From: Anisodus tanguticus
Lineage: Eukaryota; Streptophyta; Magnoliopsida; Solanales; Solanaceae
Assembly: GCA_034509755.1 (NCBI GenBank)
Contig: CM067546.1
Coordinates: forward strand, 34,804,383 to 34,868,382
DNA length: 64,000 nt
Direction: 5' to 3'
Every line of letters starts with the position of its first letter. Positions within the stretch are counted from its first letter, which is position 1. The notes below the pieces were generated by a model, which saw nothing but the letters and a program-made list of their open reading frames with translations, was not told the DNA's origin and searched no databases. This document shows positions 22,886-34,100 of this stretch, in pieces. The position numbers and the translations under genes are program-made.

Positions 22886-23792
22886 TGTTGGAATCAAAGC
22901 AGTACGGGAAGTAAATAAATATTACAAGTTTTAGAAAGGATAAACAAACAACGAAGATTATAATTGTCGCAAGCTTGTTGAGTCTTGAATCTTGATAACA
23001 TCAAATCAAGAAACTCTAAATTTGGATTGTTACAACTTTGTCTGAGTCGAGAGATGGCTCTCCGTCTTTAACACAAGATTGCCCATATATGTGCTTTTAG
23101 GTTAGCGGACAATAGTCTCCCCAGAAAAAATAACAACTAATCAATACTACAAAACAAATAGGTTGATTCTAACGAAGAAAACAAGTATGAAACGACTTGC
23201 TGAATAATGAAAAATTTAGAGGAAAAATAAGAGTTTCTGTTCTTTTCTTTCTACTCCACTGCCCTCAAACACTCATTGAGGGGTTATAATCAGCCAAATA
23301 ATGGCCGAATTCAAGTGCCTTCCTCTTCCTAATTTTATCTTTCTTGAAACTCTAGGGACCAAATTGTTTGGTGTCCAAAAGATAATATCAGAAGTCCAAG
23401 CCCAAGCCCAAGCCCGGAATGCAGACGCGTGTGGGCTTAGCCTCTAACCCAAGCACATCTAGGTCCTCCCTTCTTCAAACACATGGGTTACCCCTTGGGG
23501 TCCCAAACCCTTATCCATTTTTGTGGCTTATTAAAAGAACAATTCTTCCTTTTTTTTTCACCGATGTGGTAGATTTGTTACACACCATATTTTCATGCCT
23601 CAAACATCTTACTTCGTGGACCAATATCTCTTTCATTTCTTAATGAAATTTGACGATCATTGATCCTACGGTCATCTACTTACTTAGTAGATTATGCACG
23701 TGTGAAGAGACAAAGCCTCAAACATGCGGAACGCTAGTGTTTAAGTCATTAAATATAGGTGGATGCCCCTTACCAAAGACAAATTTCCAACA
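22886..23792 (-). repeat. LTR 6 of tandem array, internally deleted
   Basis: About 190 bp shorter, because of losses around 23260-23400. Its right edge, TTTCCAACA, is followed by TAAATTACC, which continues the left arm of the host element; TAAATTA also precedes LTR 1. This marks the original insertion site. Confidence 0.8.
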
Positions 23793-24640
23793 TAAATTAC
23801 CAACTATCAATTTATTCAAATAAACATTGAATCAACAAAACCCATTCTCAAGTTTTATCTTCGAGCTTCAAACTCTAACAATGGCTAAAATGTCTTTGAG
23901 CCATTTTTTTCCATCGGAAAGTGTGTGTCACAACTCACAAATAGTTTCTTTCAACAATTGCATTGCCTCAAGCCTCACTAGAACAACAAAAAAGAGAAAA
24001 AATTGTAACTCAGGGCATGTTTGTATCTTTTATAGCTGTTTAATCTTTTGATAATCCACTGAAGCTCAGCTTCGCCACTTGTTTTTCTTCTTTAACCCAT
24101 TGTTCCAGTACTTGAACCACAAACAAGTTTGGGCTACCTAAGAGTGCAATTATTGCGAAGACCCAATCACAATTCTTGCGAAGACCCAGACTTGCGAAGA
24201 CAAGTTTGATTTTTCAAGTTTTTTCTTCAAGTTTCAAACTCTAACAATGGCTAACATGTTTTTGAAAATGAATTTTGTTGATTCAATATTTGTTTGAAGA
24301 AATTGATAATTGAGATTTGTTCACTGATTTGTGAGGAAGTTGCATATTAAATTTGAGCTCATTTGATTGAGAATCGAAGGAGATATGATTAATTTTTTGA
24401 GCATTCTTCTTTGAGAAGAAAATGAATTCGGGGCTGAGTCGGGGCGGATTAAGGCGGGATTGGGTAATTTTTTTAAAATCGGATAATATAATTTGATTTG
24501 TAATTTTTCGTTCAAATAGAAGTAAGGGTATAAACTTTGTAGATGACATGGATATATCTATTCACAATAATTAACAAAGAATAAAGTTAACTAATAAAAT
24601 AAAGTGGGGGTAAAATTATATCTATCATTTTTAGTTATAT

Positions 24641-25135
24641 ACATCAAACTCAATTGAAACATAATAAATTTGTGTCACCACCTCCTGTTCCACCACAAGT
24701 CCAGCAAAAACTACACAAATTGTCATTTTCATGAACCCCATTTAAAAAAAAAAACAGAAATTTATAATTTTTTTAAAGTTTAACGTCTCAAACAAATTCA
24801 AACTTGTGAAACTGAAATTGAAAATCACAGATAAAAAAGTTTCAAACTTCATTTAAAATTGGGCTTAATAAAGTTTAACTTCAAACCTATTGAACAACAT
24901 TCGAGTTTGAAGTTAGATTTTGCTGGTTCACAACTTCAAACATTCATGAAGTTGACAAAATTATAACTTCAGCCAGAAGGTCTTAAGTTGTGAATTGACT
25001 AAAATGAATTTCAGATCAAAAGTTTAAAGTTCCAACTAGTTATAATAAAGTTCTTATTATTAGAGCTTTATGTTGATTTTCATTTACTTTCCTATCATAT
25101 ATAGATATTTTTACTAGCATAAAACCCACTAGTCA
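24641..25135. other. AT-rich intergenic DNA
   Basis: No ORF or known element. A phrase of the type AACTTCAAAC recurs in both orientations (24780-25060), which suggests old transposon sequence. Confidence 0.4.
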
Positions 25136-25143
25136 CTCATGAC

Positions 25144-26661
25144 TAGAGATGGCAACGGATCCTGGACTCGGTCCGGATCCGGTGGATCCAGATCCATTTT
25201 ATAAAATATGGATCTTTAAAATGTGGACCCGATGGATCCGGATCGGACCCGGGTCCATTTATGACAAATCGGATCTTGATATGGATTTTGTCTTTGAGAT
25301 CCGTATCCGGTCCAGATCCGACCCGTGGATTCATTTTTCATTAAATACATTATACATTTATACATCCATAAGTAAGACCAGTCCATAACCTAGAACTTCT
25401 TTTATTTTTCTCGGCCAGGCCCAAGTCCTTTAAGGAACGAAGCCCAGCCCATCTGCCTGTCTTTAAGCCAACGAAAGGGCAAAGACCTCCTCATTCATTT
25501 CGTTTCCTTATGTAAGACAAACCCTAGTCGTCGTATCTACTTGTCGTCCCTACACAACGAAAGGTGAGTTCGATTATTATTTTTTGGCTCTTTTAACTTC
25601 TGTTGTTTTCATAATCTACACAAAAAAAAATATATATATATAACTAAAAGAAGATTGATTAACCATTTATTTTAGACGAAGTTGTTTGGTCTGGGTTCTG
25701 GCATCTCTTTAATACATCTTTCTTGTTTAAGGATTTTGTTCGAGTATGAACACATTCAAAAGTTAAGTAGTCTTGGTATTGTGATGGTTTATCAAGACTG
25801 ACCAGGATACATCTGTTAAAGTTAAGGTTTGATGAATGTCAAGAAATTTGCTAGAAATGTGGATTTTAGAAAATTGTAGCTAGTAAAAGTAAAATAATTG
25901 GAATATCATTTGTTGCGTGTATTTGCCTGAGAAGAAAAGGAAAGCTTAAAAACAAGAGTAAATCAGTTTTCTAAATTAGTCTGGCAAATACTTAATATGG
26001 AAGAAAGTCCATATTAACAGTTTTTCATTTATATAATATTTGATATTTTGGGATTTTGAAAGATATATTAACAGTCAAACACAAACAAAAAGAAAATACG
26101 TGTACGATTTTATCAATCCAACAAGAGCAGAGAACAAAGACTAATTTTTGCTTACAAATTTCTGCAACAAATTGAAGCGTAGATACAATTCATATTTGCA
26201 CACACATCTATTATTTATGAGAAAAAGAACTTTTCAGTATCTCAATTTTGAAATTGGAAACTGGAAACTGAATGCATTGGATATGATTGTTGTTGTGTTT
26301 TGTTGATTCAGTATCTGAATGCACTGAAAATTGAATGTATTGGAACTTTCCAGTTTGCTAGTTACTGGAAACTAAATGCATTGACTTTAATATTAGATAT
26401 GAATGTTGTGTTTTGTTGATTCAGTATCGTACTATCCTGGAATAGTTGTATGTTGAATGTTGGAATATTATTCAAGTCAAAAAAATTTACGTGTGGATCC
26501 AGGTCCGATCCGTGGACCCAGTGGATCCGATGGATCTGGATTTGGTTATGATTTTTATGAACCCGATGGATCTGGATCCGGATCTGGATACAGGTATGAA
26601 AAATGGATTTGAATCTGGATCTAGTAGTATCCGGTCCAGATCTTATCCGTTGCCATCCCTA
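25144..26661. mobile_element. Non-autonomous hAT element with captured gene leader
   Basis: The terminal repeats TAGAGATGGCAACGGAT and ATCCGTTGCCATCCCTA are flanked by the perfect 8-bp duplication CTCATGAC (25136-25143 and 26662-26669). Both ends carry GATCCGGATC-rich subterminal repeats (25160-25330 and 26495-26650), the expected transposase-binding arrays. There is no transposase. The interior contains non-transposon sequence described separately. Confidence 0.93.
25385..25640 (+). promoter_or_regulatory. Captured promoter/5' leader of a translation-type gene
   Basis: Inside the hAT element are GGCCCAAG, AGCCCAGCCC and the telo-box AAACCCTAG, followed by a leader ending ACAACGAAAG and a GTGAGT donor at 25565. 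Site II (TGGGCC/GGCCCA) elements with a telo box and an early leader intron are typical of plant ribosomal protein genes. No coding exon could be identified after it. The identity of the donor gene is inference. Confidence 0.5.
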
Positions 26662-26669
26662 CTCATGAC

Positions 26670-27721
26670 TCATGCCCACAAAAAAAGAAAAACTTTAAAT
26701 TTATGAATTTGGGTTGTTTTATCGCATGTGTCGATATTTGATGTGATTAGGACTTCTGCTAATTGGACCCCAAAAGAAGCAAGAAGGAAAATAAGAACAA
26801 CAACAAGATCAATTCCTCAATTATATTGTTAGTGTTGGTAAATGAGCGATTGACTATAATAACACCATTCATAATAACCTTTATTGTTATCGTCTTCATC
26901 GGTATCCTTACCTTAAGATGAATGAGGCTGAAACGTTCATTCAATATAATATTGTATTTTGATCATCTTCATTAATCAATTTTGGTTTTGTTTTCAATTC
27001 AAAAGTTGGTGGTGGAAAAAATCAAGTGTTTTAAGAGAAAGAAGCTATCTTATAGGAATAGTCATGGCAGTATGATGAGGAGGAGAATAGAAGGAAAAGA
27101 AGAATTTGTGGTGATTCGAAGTTTCCCTCTTTATACTAAAGTTTAAATATTTTGATTAAACTTTCAATGTCACATATAAAAGCATATACTTGGTAAAATT
27201 CTACCATATTATAAGACATGTCATAAGTAACTTAATAGTATGAAATATGAGAAAATATATTTTAAAAAAAATTAACTTATTTTTAAAATTTACTTTAGCA
27301 ATTTAACTTTACGGATAATTTTTACCCCTAAACAACTTTAGGTGAATTTAATGCCTCATCAAAAGATATATGACAAGAGAATTGTTTTCACTCTCATAAA
27401 CTCGCGTGGAAAGGAGAAAAGAAGATAAAAAATTGACCAAATCCTTTTTTACATTTCATATATTCTGAGTTAGGAGTATTAATTATGCAGACTTATACTA
27501 TTTTTATGTAGTTTTCAAATATGTATAAATTTTATTATAAAATACTTTAAAAATATTTAAAATTGAGTCAAATAAATAATTATTTAACTCACAAAACTGG
27601 TCAACTCTCATATTAATTGAGACAGATAGAGTAATTTGTTAGGAAACTAGGGAGTATTTTTCCCCTCACAATCAAAAACTAAAAAATATTTTTTACTCAC
27701 TATTTTTGGTTCTATCAAATA
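26670..27721. other. AT-rich intergenic DNA, no gene
   Basis: Only short frames without recognisable wording. One 61-codon minus-strand frame (26944-26759) contains a hydrophobic run and has no support. Confidence 0.5.
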
Positions 27722-28500
27722 GGGGTGGGCGTATATCGGTTCGGTTCGGTTTTATATCCGAAAAATATGAACCGACTAAAAACCATTTTTTTTAAAGAAA
27801 CGAATACAACTTTTTTTAAAAAAAATAAATCGATATGTTCGGTTTATATGCCGAACGTATCGGATTATATCAGTTTTTTCTAGCGGGCCGGGCCGGATCG
27901 GTTCGGTGAATTTTTAAATTTTTTAAAAAAATTGAATTTCCAAAACTGAAATTGATATTCACACCTACACTATCATGAAATTTCGATGTTGAAATCTATT
28001 GTGTATCGTGAGATGTTTACTAAAGAAAAAGGAAAATTAGAAATCAATTTGGGGGAAAACACAAATTGATTGGAAAAACGGACGATTTTGTAAAAATTGG
28101 CAACGTGGTTTGACCGGCCCCGTCTAAAAAAATACGCAAAATAAAAAAAAATCGGGTAAAACGGACATCCGAGCGTAGAGTTATGACCATTTAAAGTTTT
28201 ATCAATTTATAACTACTTTTTCTCCGTACATTTTATGTCAATGCTTCCGTGATACGTTAATCAAGTTCATGCCGCATGTGACTTCCATAAAAGCTTCATA
28301 GATTAGCTTCAATGGCTATGATTCAAGAGATAGTAGTAGCCTAAAATAAAAAATAATAATAATAAAATATATATATATATATATATATTTAATTCATTTT
28401 TTTTGTTCGGTTCGGTTCGTATCCAAAATTAAAAAACCGAACCGAATCACTAAATCCTGATTCGATTCGATTTTTTTTTTAAAATTCTTCGGATTTTACA
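27722..28500. mobile_element. Degraded transposon with CGGTTCGG subterminal repeats
   Basis: It opens AGGGGTGGGCGTATATCGGT and closes in a mirrored GGTTCGGTTCG/CCGAACCGAA block (28405-28480), with an (AT)n tract at 28365-28390. This resembles small hAT-type elements, but the second terminus is not recognisable and no target duplication was found. Confidence 0.45.
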
Positions 28501-28546
28501 ATGAAAATATGTGAAAACCCCCCTTTTTCGACAGTCTTAACTTAAC

Positions 28547-29397
28547 TAGAGATGGCAGTGGAACCTAGATCTGGTCCGGATCCGGTGGATCAATATCCGT
28601 TTTATAGAATATGGATCTTCAAAATTTGGACCCGACGGATCTGGATCGAACCCGGATCCGTTTCTGACGGATCGGATCTGGATCTTGTATTTGATATCCG
28701 TATCCGGTCCAGATCTGACCCGTGGATCCATTTTTTATTAAATATATTCATAACCAAGAATGTAATTTTATAAGTATTTTCTTAAAATTGTTAAGCACAT
28801 CCTTGCAAGTTTAATTCTCAAAACAAGTTTAATTTATCCCCGCGTTAACTCAAAAATCAAAAAATAAAGAGGTAACTTCACGATTTTTAAAGTCGACGGA
28901 TTTTCCTCTTTGATAATAAAATCAATGTTATATTAGTGAATGACTAACATCTCCATAGACAAATAGTTAAAATTATATTCACTTCATTTGTGAAGATTCC
29001 AAGCACATAGAAGTTCTGCATTGTGGAAATACTAGTCAACATTTTCACAACTATATTGTCATGTCAACATTTTCAATTAATAGCTCACAATCAAAACGAG
29101 ACAACGAACAAAATATCTCATATGAACATTTCAAAATTGAAACACAGTAAACTGTTAGCTAAGTAAAAATCGTTTGTCAATTCAAAAAAATATTCTTAGC
29201 AAGTAATTTCTTATCAAAGCAATTTTTTTTACATGTGGATCCAGATCCGATCCGTGGACACGGTGGACACGGTAGATCCGAATTTGGATATGATTTTTAT
29301 GGACCCGACGGATCTGAATTCATGTATGAAAAATGGATCTGGATCTGAATCTGAATCTAGTAGTATCCGATCCAGATCCCATCCGTTGCCAACCCTA
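28547..29397. mobile_element. Non-autonomous hAT element upstream of RCD1/SRO
   Basis: The termini TAGAGATGGCAGTGGA and ATCCGTTGCCAACCCTA match the 25144 element. The flanks AACTTAAC (28539-28546) and ATCTTAAC (29398-29405) form an 8-bp duplication with one mismatch. GATCCG-type subterminal repeats are on both sides. It is 851 bp, with no ORF of note, and is a shorter relative of the 25144 element without the captured leader. Confidence 0.9.
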
Positions 29398-30610
29398 ATC
29401 TTAACAAAAAGTCAAAAAATATACAAAACATATGCAACGACGTCGTTTAGATATTTTTATAATGCGACGGCGTAGTTCGTCAGTGCCCTATCACTAAACA
29501 TCATTACATAGATAGTAGGCCTTCAATAATGGAAGAAGGAAGATACAATAATATTTCCTTCTTTCCTTCCTTTTCCGGTCAAATAATATTTATTTACATT
29601 CTCTTTCTTTCCGCCCAAGCAAACCACAATTATTCAAATTGTTGAATTTCTCAGAAACTATAAATGTTTTCTTCATTAATAATTTAGTTGATGAATTTCA
29701 CAATCAATCTCCCTCTAAACGCCGCTTTGTTTGTCCTTTCCTCCTCAGTTATCTCTCTATCGGTTGCTTCTTCCTCCGAGAAAGACGACGGCGTTTAATC
29801 TATGAAAGGTATATGTTAAAACAGTAATTTTCTTCGTTCACTGTTTGGATCTGAACTGATTTGTTTCGATTTGCTGGGTTTCCGGGTAGATCGGGTCGGA
29901 TTTTGTTTTGTTACTGGAATTTAACTTCTGATTAGAATATTTTTCGTATTTTTTTGCAAATTTATTGCAAATTTTTGTACTTCTTTGATTGTTACACAAT
30001 TCATGATAAATTGATTTGAATTTTTGCTGGATTTTTATTTACGGCATGATAAATCATTGGAGTAGCGCGTTTTTTTAAAAAAAATGAAAGTTGCCTTTTA
30101 AGTTACAATTACATTTTTATTAATTGAGGTTTATATTTGTACATTTGAGCAATAACAACAACAATAGCATCAAGCAGCACATATCAAAGCAGTTTGAAAA
30201 GGAAAATATCGAACTAAAGAAACATAACAAATAATAGGGAAAATATCAAGTAGCATTCAGGAAAAAAGGAACAGTAACAACGACTAAATAATGTGATAAC
30301 CGAAGCACAAGAAACGAGTACTTATAGAATTGAAGGACGAGAAACTATAAGAACAGTGATATTACTACTTATATGAAGGGAGAAACAGGTAAGGTGTACC
30401 AAACTACCACCAAACCTATCCCACAGAAATCGGGACAAAGCTCATGCTAGAAAATTCTGTTAGAAAAATAATGATTGCCCTTAATTCTGTTTTCTTTCTT
30501 TATTTCTTTATATCCGGAAATTTGAGTTGCAGCATTTATATGTGTATTTTTTTATCTACCAATACTAACAAAACTTATGTTTTCAGCTGAGGTGAATTAG
30601 ATTAGCTCCT

Positions 30611-31131
30611 ATGTTACCTTTGTATAAAGGAGAATTTGTTGACTTGACACCAACATTATGGCGACAACGAGCTTCTGCCGAGATGGCCACTCATTGCAGA
30701 ATTTGGTAGGTTTCTCAAAGTTAGCTACATTCTGTATTGCATTAGAATAAATAATTTACTGGTTTTTATGGGAAGCAAGTAAATTTGACACATAATTAGA
30801 TGCATTAAAGAGTATGAGATTTACTTTTATTTCACAAAAAATGTGACCTTTACTTCTATTTCAGAAAAAAATATGAAATTTACTTCTATTGCTAGAGTTC
30901 AGGATTGTTCAGTTGGTATTAGATTACTTTAGCTATGTAGTTTATGAACTTGACATGTTCTGTTATGCTAAGAATCGTGCTGTTCGTATGAAGAAATTTT
31001 TTTCTCGTCCATTTTATTTCAAAGGAATGACTATCTAATTGCCTTTTTTCCCTGCCAGGTTTTGCATTTCGTTCTCCATGATGTGGCTTCTCAGGAATTT
31101 GTTATGCCAGACCTGTGCTATACTAGTCTAG
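30611..31131 (+). CDS. Upstream ORF 1 in the RCD1/SRO leader (spliced)
   Basis: An ATG at 30611 opens a frame of 31 codons plus two bases to the donor at 30705. After splicing to 31059 it continues to a TAG at 31129-31131, giving about 55 codons. It ends 50 bp before the main start. No conserved peptide motif is recognised. If the splice sites are right, ribosomes must pass it to reach the main ORF. Confidence 0.4.
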
Positions 31132-31160
31132 GATTTAGTCTTTCTGTTAGAGATTTGTGA
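30658..31160 (+). CDS. Upstream ORF 2 in the RCD1/SRO leader (spliced, overlapping frame)
   Basis: An ATG at 30658 opens MATTSFCRDGHSLQNL to the donor at 30705. From 31059 the same frame continues to a TGA at 31158-31160, giving 49 codons. It overlaps uORF 1 in another frame and stops 21 bp before the main ATG. It could be a translational control element; nothing in the sequence proves translation. Confidence 0.4.
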
Positions 31161-31181
31161 ATAGTAGTTGCCTGTAGATAA

Positions 31182-34100
31182 ATGGAGTCAAACTGGGTTA
31201 AAGTGTTAGATAGTGGCCGTAGGACAGCAGCCGTCGACTCAAGAAATAAAGTGGCATCTCAGTATGTGGCACGTATAGTTGGAGCTGGCACTAAGAAGCT
31301 TGAGGAGCTATCATTTCAACCAAATTGTGGCTCATTTTATAGCAAGCTTGGTAAGAGGAAAAGGACTGTAGACGGTGAGTCTAATTGCAGATCACATCTC
31401 AGGAAATCGATACTTAAGAACTACTCAAATTTCATGAAAAGTGGTCCGCCACAACGTGTTTTATTTCATCAGAATGGTGAATGGTATGATTTCCCTCAAG
31501 ATATTGTTCGTATAGTTAAAGAGGACTTCCGCTCAAAGAAGGCTGTGATTGAGGTGAACTTTGGTGGCTTTCATGTAATACTTGATATTCTATATATGGT
31601 TCAGGTGAATCTGGTAACTGGATTAGAGAAACCTATCGCCTGGATAGACGAAGCAGGTGGCTGTTTCTTCCCTGATTTATGTCTCGTCAGTTGTAAAACG
31701 CATGACAACTTAGAAGTCCACTCACAGAGAACTGAAGAATTCAGTGCTGCTGAGCCAGATAGGGCAACTAAAATCAAGTTGCATCTTGAAATAGACTTTA
31801 ATGGACCAAATAATTGCAATTTGGAAGAATATGTGGAAGAGTCAAATGTCAGTTTTAAAAGGATTAAAGTCTATCCTTTTAAAGATTATCAAGAATTTGC
31901 TGTTGATAAAAACTCATATCCTAAAATGGAAGAAGTTGCTGAAAATCAACAGAATCAGGAAAGTCTGTCTCCTAAATTAGAAGATACACTAAAGTCGGTG
32001 GATGCAGAATCTGTTAAAATTATGTTTGTTAAGGGAATGAATAATACCATTCATAAGGTGGATATAATTGAAATTAGTCAATGCTCAAGTAAATATATGA
32101 AAAATCGCTTGGAATTGTTCGAGAAACAGGTTGAGATAACCCAAAAGTATCGGGGAAACTCCAATGTTAGGTATGCTTGGCTTGCCTCTTCCAAAGAGGC
32201 AGTATCTACAATTATGAACTATGGCCTTGTGCAAGGGGCAACTGGACAGAAGACTAATCTTGGAGTCGGAGTGCACTTCATTGCACAGGACTGTACCTCT
32301 AAAAGGTTGGATAATACATTGTAATGCGACATCATTTTTATTGATGATTTCATTATTGTTTGGAGTTCCAATATTATGATCTTAGAATGGTTTGAAAGTT
32401 TATGCAGTAGTTTAATGGAGAGATCAATAATCTTTGTGATTATGTAGTTCCAAAATTTTCTCCTGTGCTACTGTTACCTTCTCAATTATTTTTCCTCCTG
32501 TGCTCCTCCTATGACAACTGGGGTGTTCAGAAAATAAAAAGGAGAAAGAAGATCCTTGCAACTTAAACAAGCATTTTGCTGTGATTATAATATCATATCT
32601 AGATATTTAATAAATGAAGCCCCCCCTAGGGATGGCATGTGGGTACAATTTTGCGGATTCCGCACCGCAACCGCCCCAGTTGGGGCGGGTATGGGTATAA
32701 CTTTGGCGGGTAGTCAGCGGGTATGTGTATAACTTTGGCGGGTAGTAGGTGGGTATGTGTATAACTTTGACGGGTAGTAGGCAGGTATGGTAGGTGGTGG
32801 ATTTGCAGTTATATCCGCCTGCCCCGCATCCACCCGCCCGCCCCAAATCCACCCGCCAATTATAATTTTATTTGTACATCTTTATATTTATCTAAAATCC
32901 AAATAATTTGGCACACATAATTTTAGTAGCCCATAAGCCCAATAATAATGAATTTTGAGGATATCCACTTGGGTGGTGGAGCGGGTGTGGATTTATGAAT
33001 ATACCCGCCGATGTTGAAAATGTACCCGCCATGGGTGGCGGGTAGGTGACGGGTATAAAATTTTCTGGCGGGTGCGGGTTAGGGGTACCCGCACCGGCCC
33101 CGCCCAATTGACATCCCTAGCCCCCCCCCCCCCCCCAAAAAAAAAAAAGAAGGAAAGAAACAATCAAACAAAAATTGTCCTCTGTATTAACTGGTTATCT
33201 TTCAGGAGGATCTAACTTCAGTTTCGTTTTACTTCTCATTTTCAGTGCAGCTGGCTGTGATATTGACGAAAATGGCGTTCGTTACATGGTTCTTTGTCGT
33301 GTCATTTTGGGCAATGAAGAACTTTTGTATTTTGGCTCTAAGCAATCTCATCCGAGCAATGAGAAATATGATAGTGGTGTTGATGATCTGAAGAGTCCTA
33401 CTTATTATACTGTATGGAATATGAATATGAATACACACATATATCCAGAGTATGTTGTGAGCTTCAGGATGTCTTCAGGAGCAGCAGGTGTCTATTTATC
33501 TCCTTTTCCGTACATTTAACTGTTAGAATATCATGACATATATGAAATTAAAAAATGTATTGATTGTTAATTACTTTGAGTATGTCGCACCTTTCCTTAA
33601 AGAGAAACCACACCATAAACTGTTTGTTGTTTTGAATATTGCTTCAGACTTCAAAGTAACAGAATTTTCAGTTCTCATTTCAGCTGTGAAATCATTCAAG
33701 AAGTATCTGTTATTCTACTTTCGGGGACCTACTTCTCTTTTAAAAGACTTGCTATATAAATACAATTACTATGCTTGATCAGCTAACATATTACAATTGG
33801 ATTTGCACCGTTTTGGCGATCATGTTATGGGTTACAACTTTACCTACTATATAAAGAATGGGGGTTTGAGATATTTGCTCCTTGAGTAAAGTTTTGAACA
33901 CATAAATTGGCTCTGGTTTTGAATCCTTGTGATGATTATCATGAGGTGCAACTCTCTTTATCAAAAAGATCATGAGGTGCAACTCTATTATTTTGTTTTT
34001 TGTAAAGTAAATAACTGTGTAACTTTTAACAATTATCAGGTTGTGTTGCCACTTCCCCATATTAAAGTTGAAGGATTCGGATCACTATGACAATGACATA

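Larger units (their letters stand above)
16260..24640. mobile_element. Inverted-arm (fold-back or MULE-like) element carrying an LTR array
   Basis: The left arm (16260-16550, continuing at 23793-23850) is the reverse complement of the right arm (about 24640-24260) over roughly 350 bp, with shared anchors ATCCGATTTTAAAAAA, GAATGCT, CTCAATCAAATGAGCTCAAA and GAATCAACAAAA. The central loop (23850-24260) has no gene but contains a short direct repeat (TTCAAACTCTAACAATGGCT at about 23868 and 24232). No clean 9-bp target duplication was found. The class (Mutator-like or fold-back) is therefore open. Confidence 0.7.
29560..31181 (+). promoter_or_regulatory. Promoter and spliced 5' leader of the RCD1/SRO gene
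   Basis: A TATA-like CTATAAATG lies at 29655-29663. Leader exon 1 ends at 29808 (GAAAG before GTATATG). Leader exon 2 is 30587-30705 (after TTTTCAG, before GTAGGT). Exon 3 starts at 31059 after CCTGCCAG and runs into the CDS. The transcription start (about 29685) is inferred. RCD1 genes commonly have introns in the 5' leader. Confidence 0.6.

Noticed and set aside
16873..23643. Repeated small plus- and minus-strand ORFs of 60-117 codons
   Set aside because: They recur because the LTR unit recurs; their frames are not conserved between units and have no domain.
16551..23792. Satellite DNA or a CRISPR-like array
   Set aside because: The units have LTR ends, a TATA box and polypurine stubs, and the period is over 1.2 kb in a plant genome.
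24283..24549. 88-codon minus-strand ORF in the right inverted arm
   Set aside because: The arm is repeat DNA and the frame is not kept in the left arm.
25149..25388. ORFs with DPDP and RIRS repeats at hAT ends
   Set aside because: Translations of GATCCG subterminal repeats, also at 26446, 28552 and 29233.
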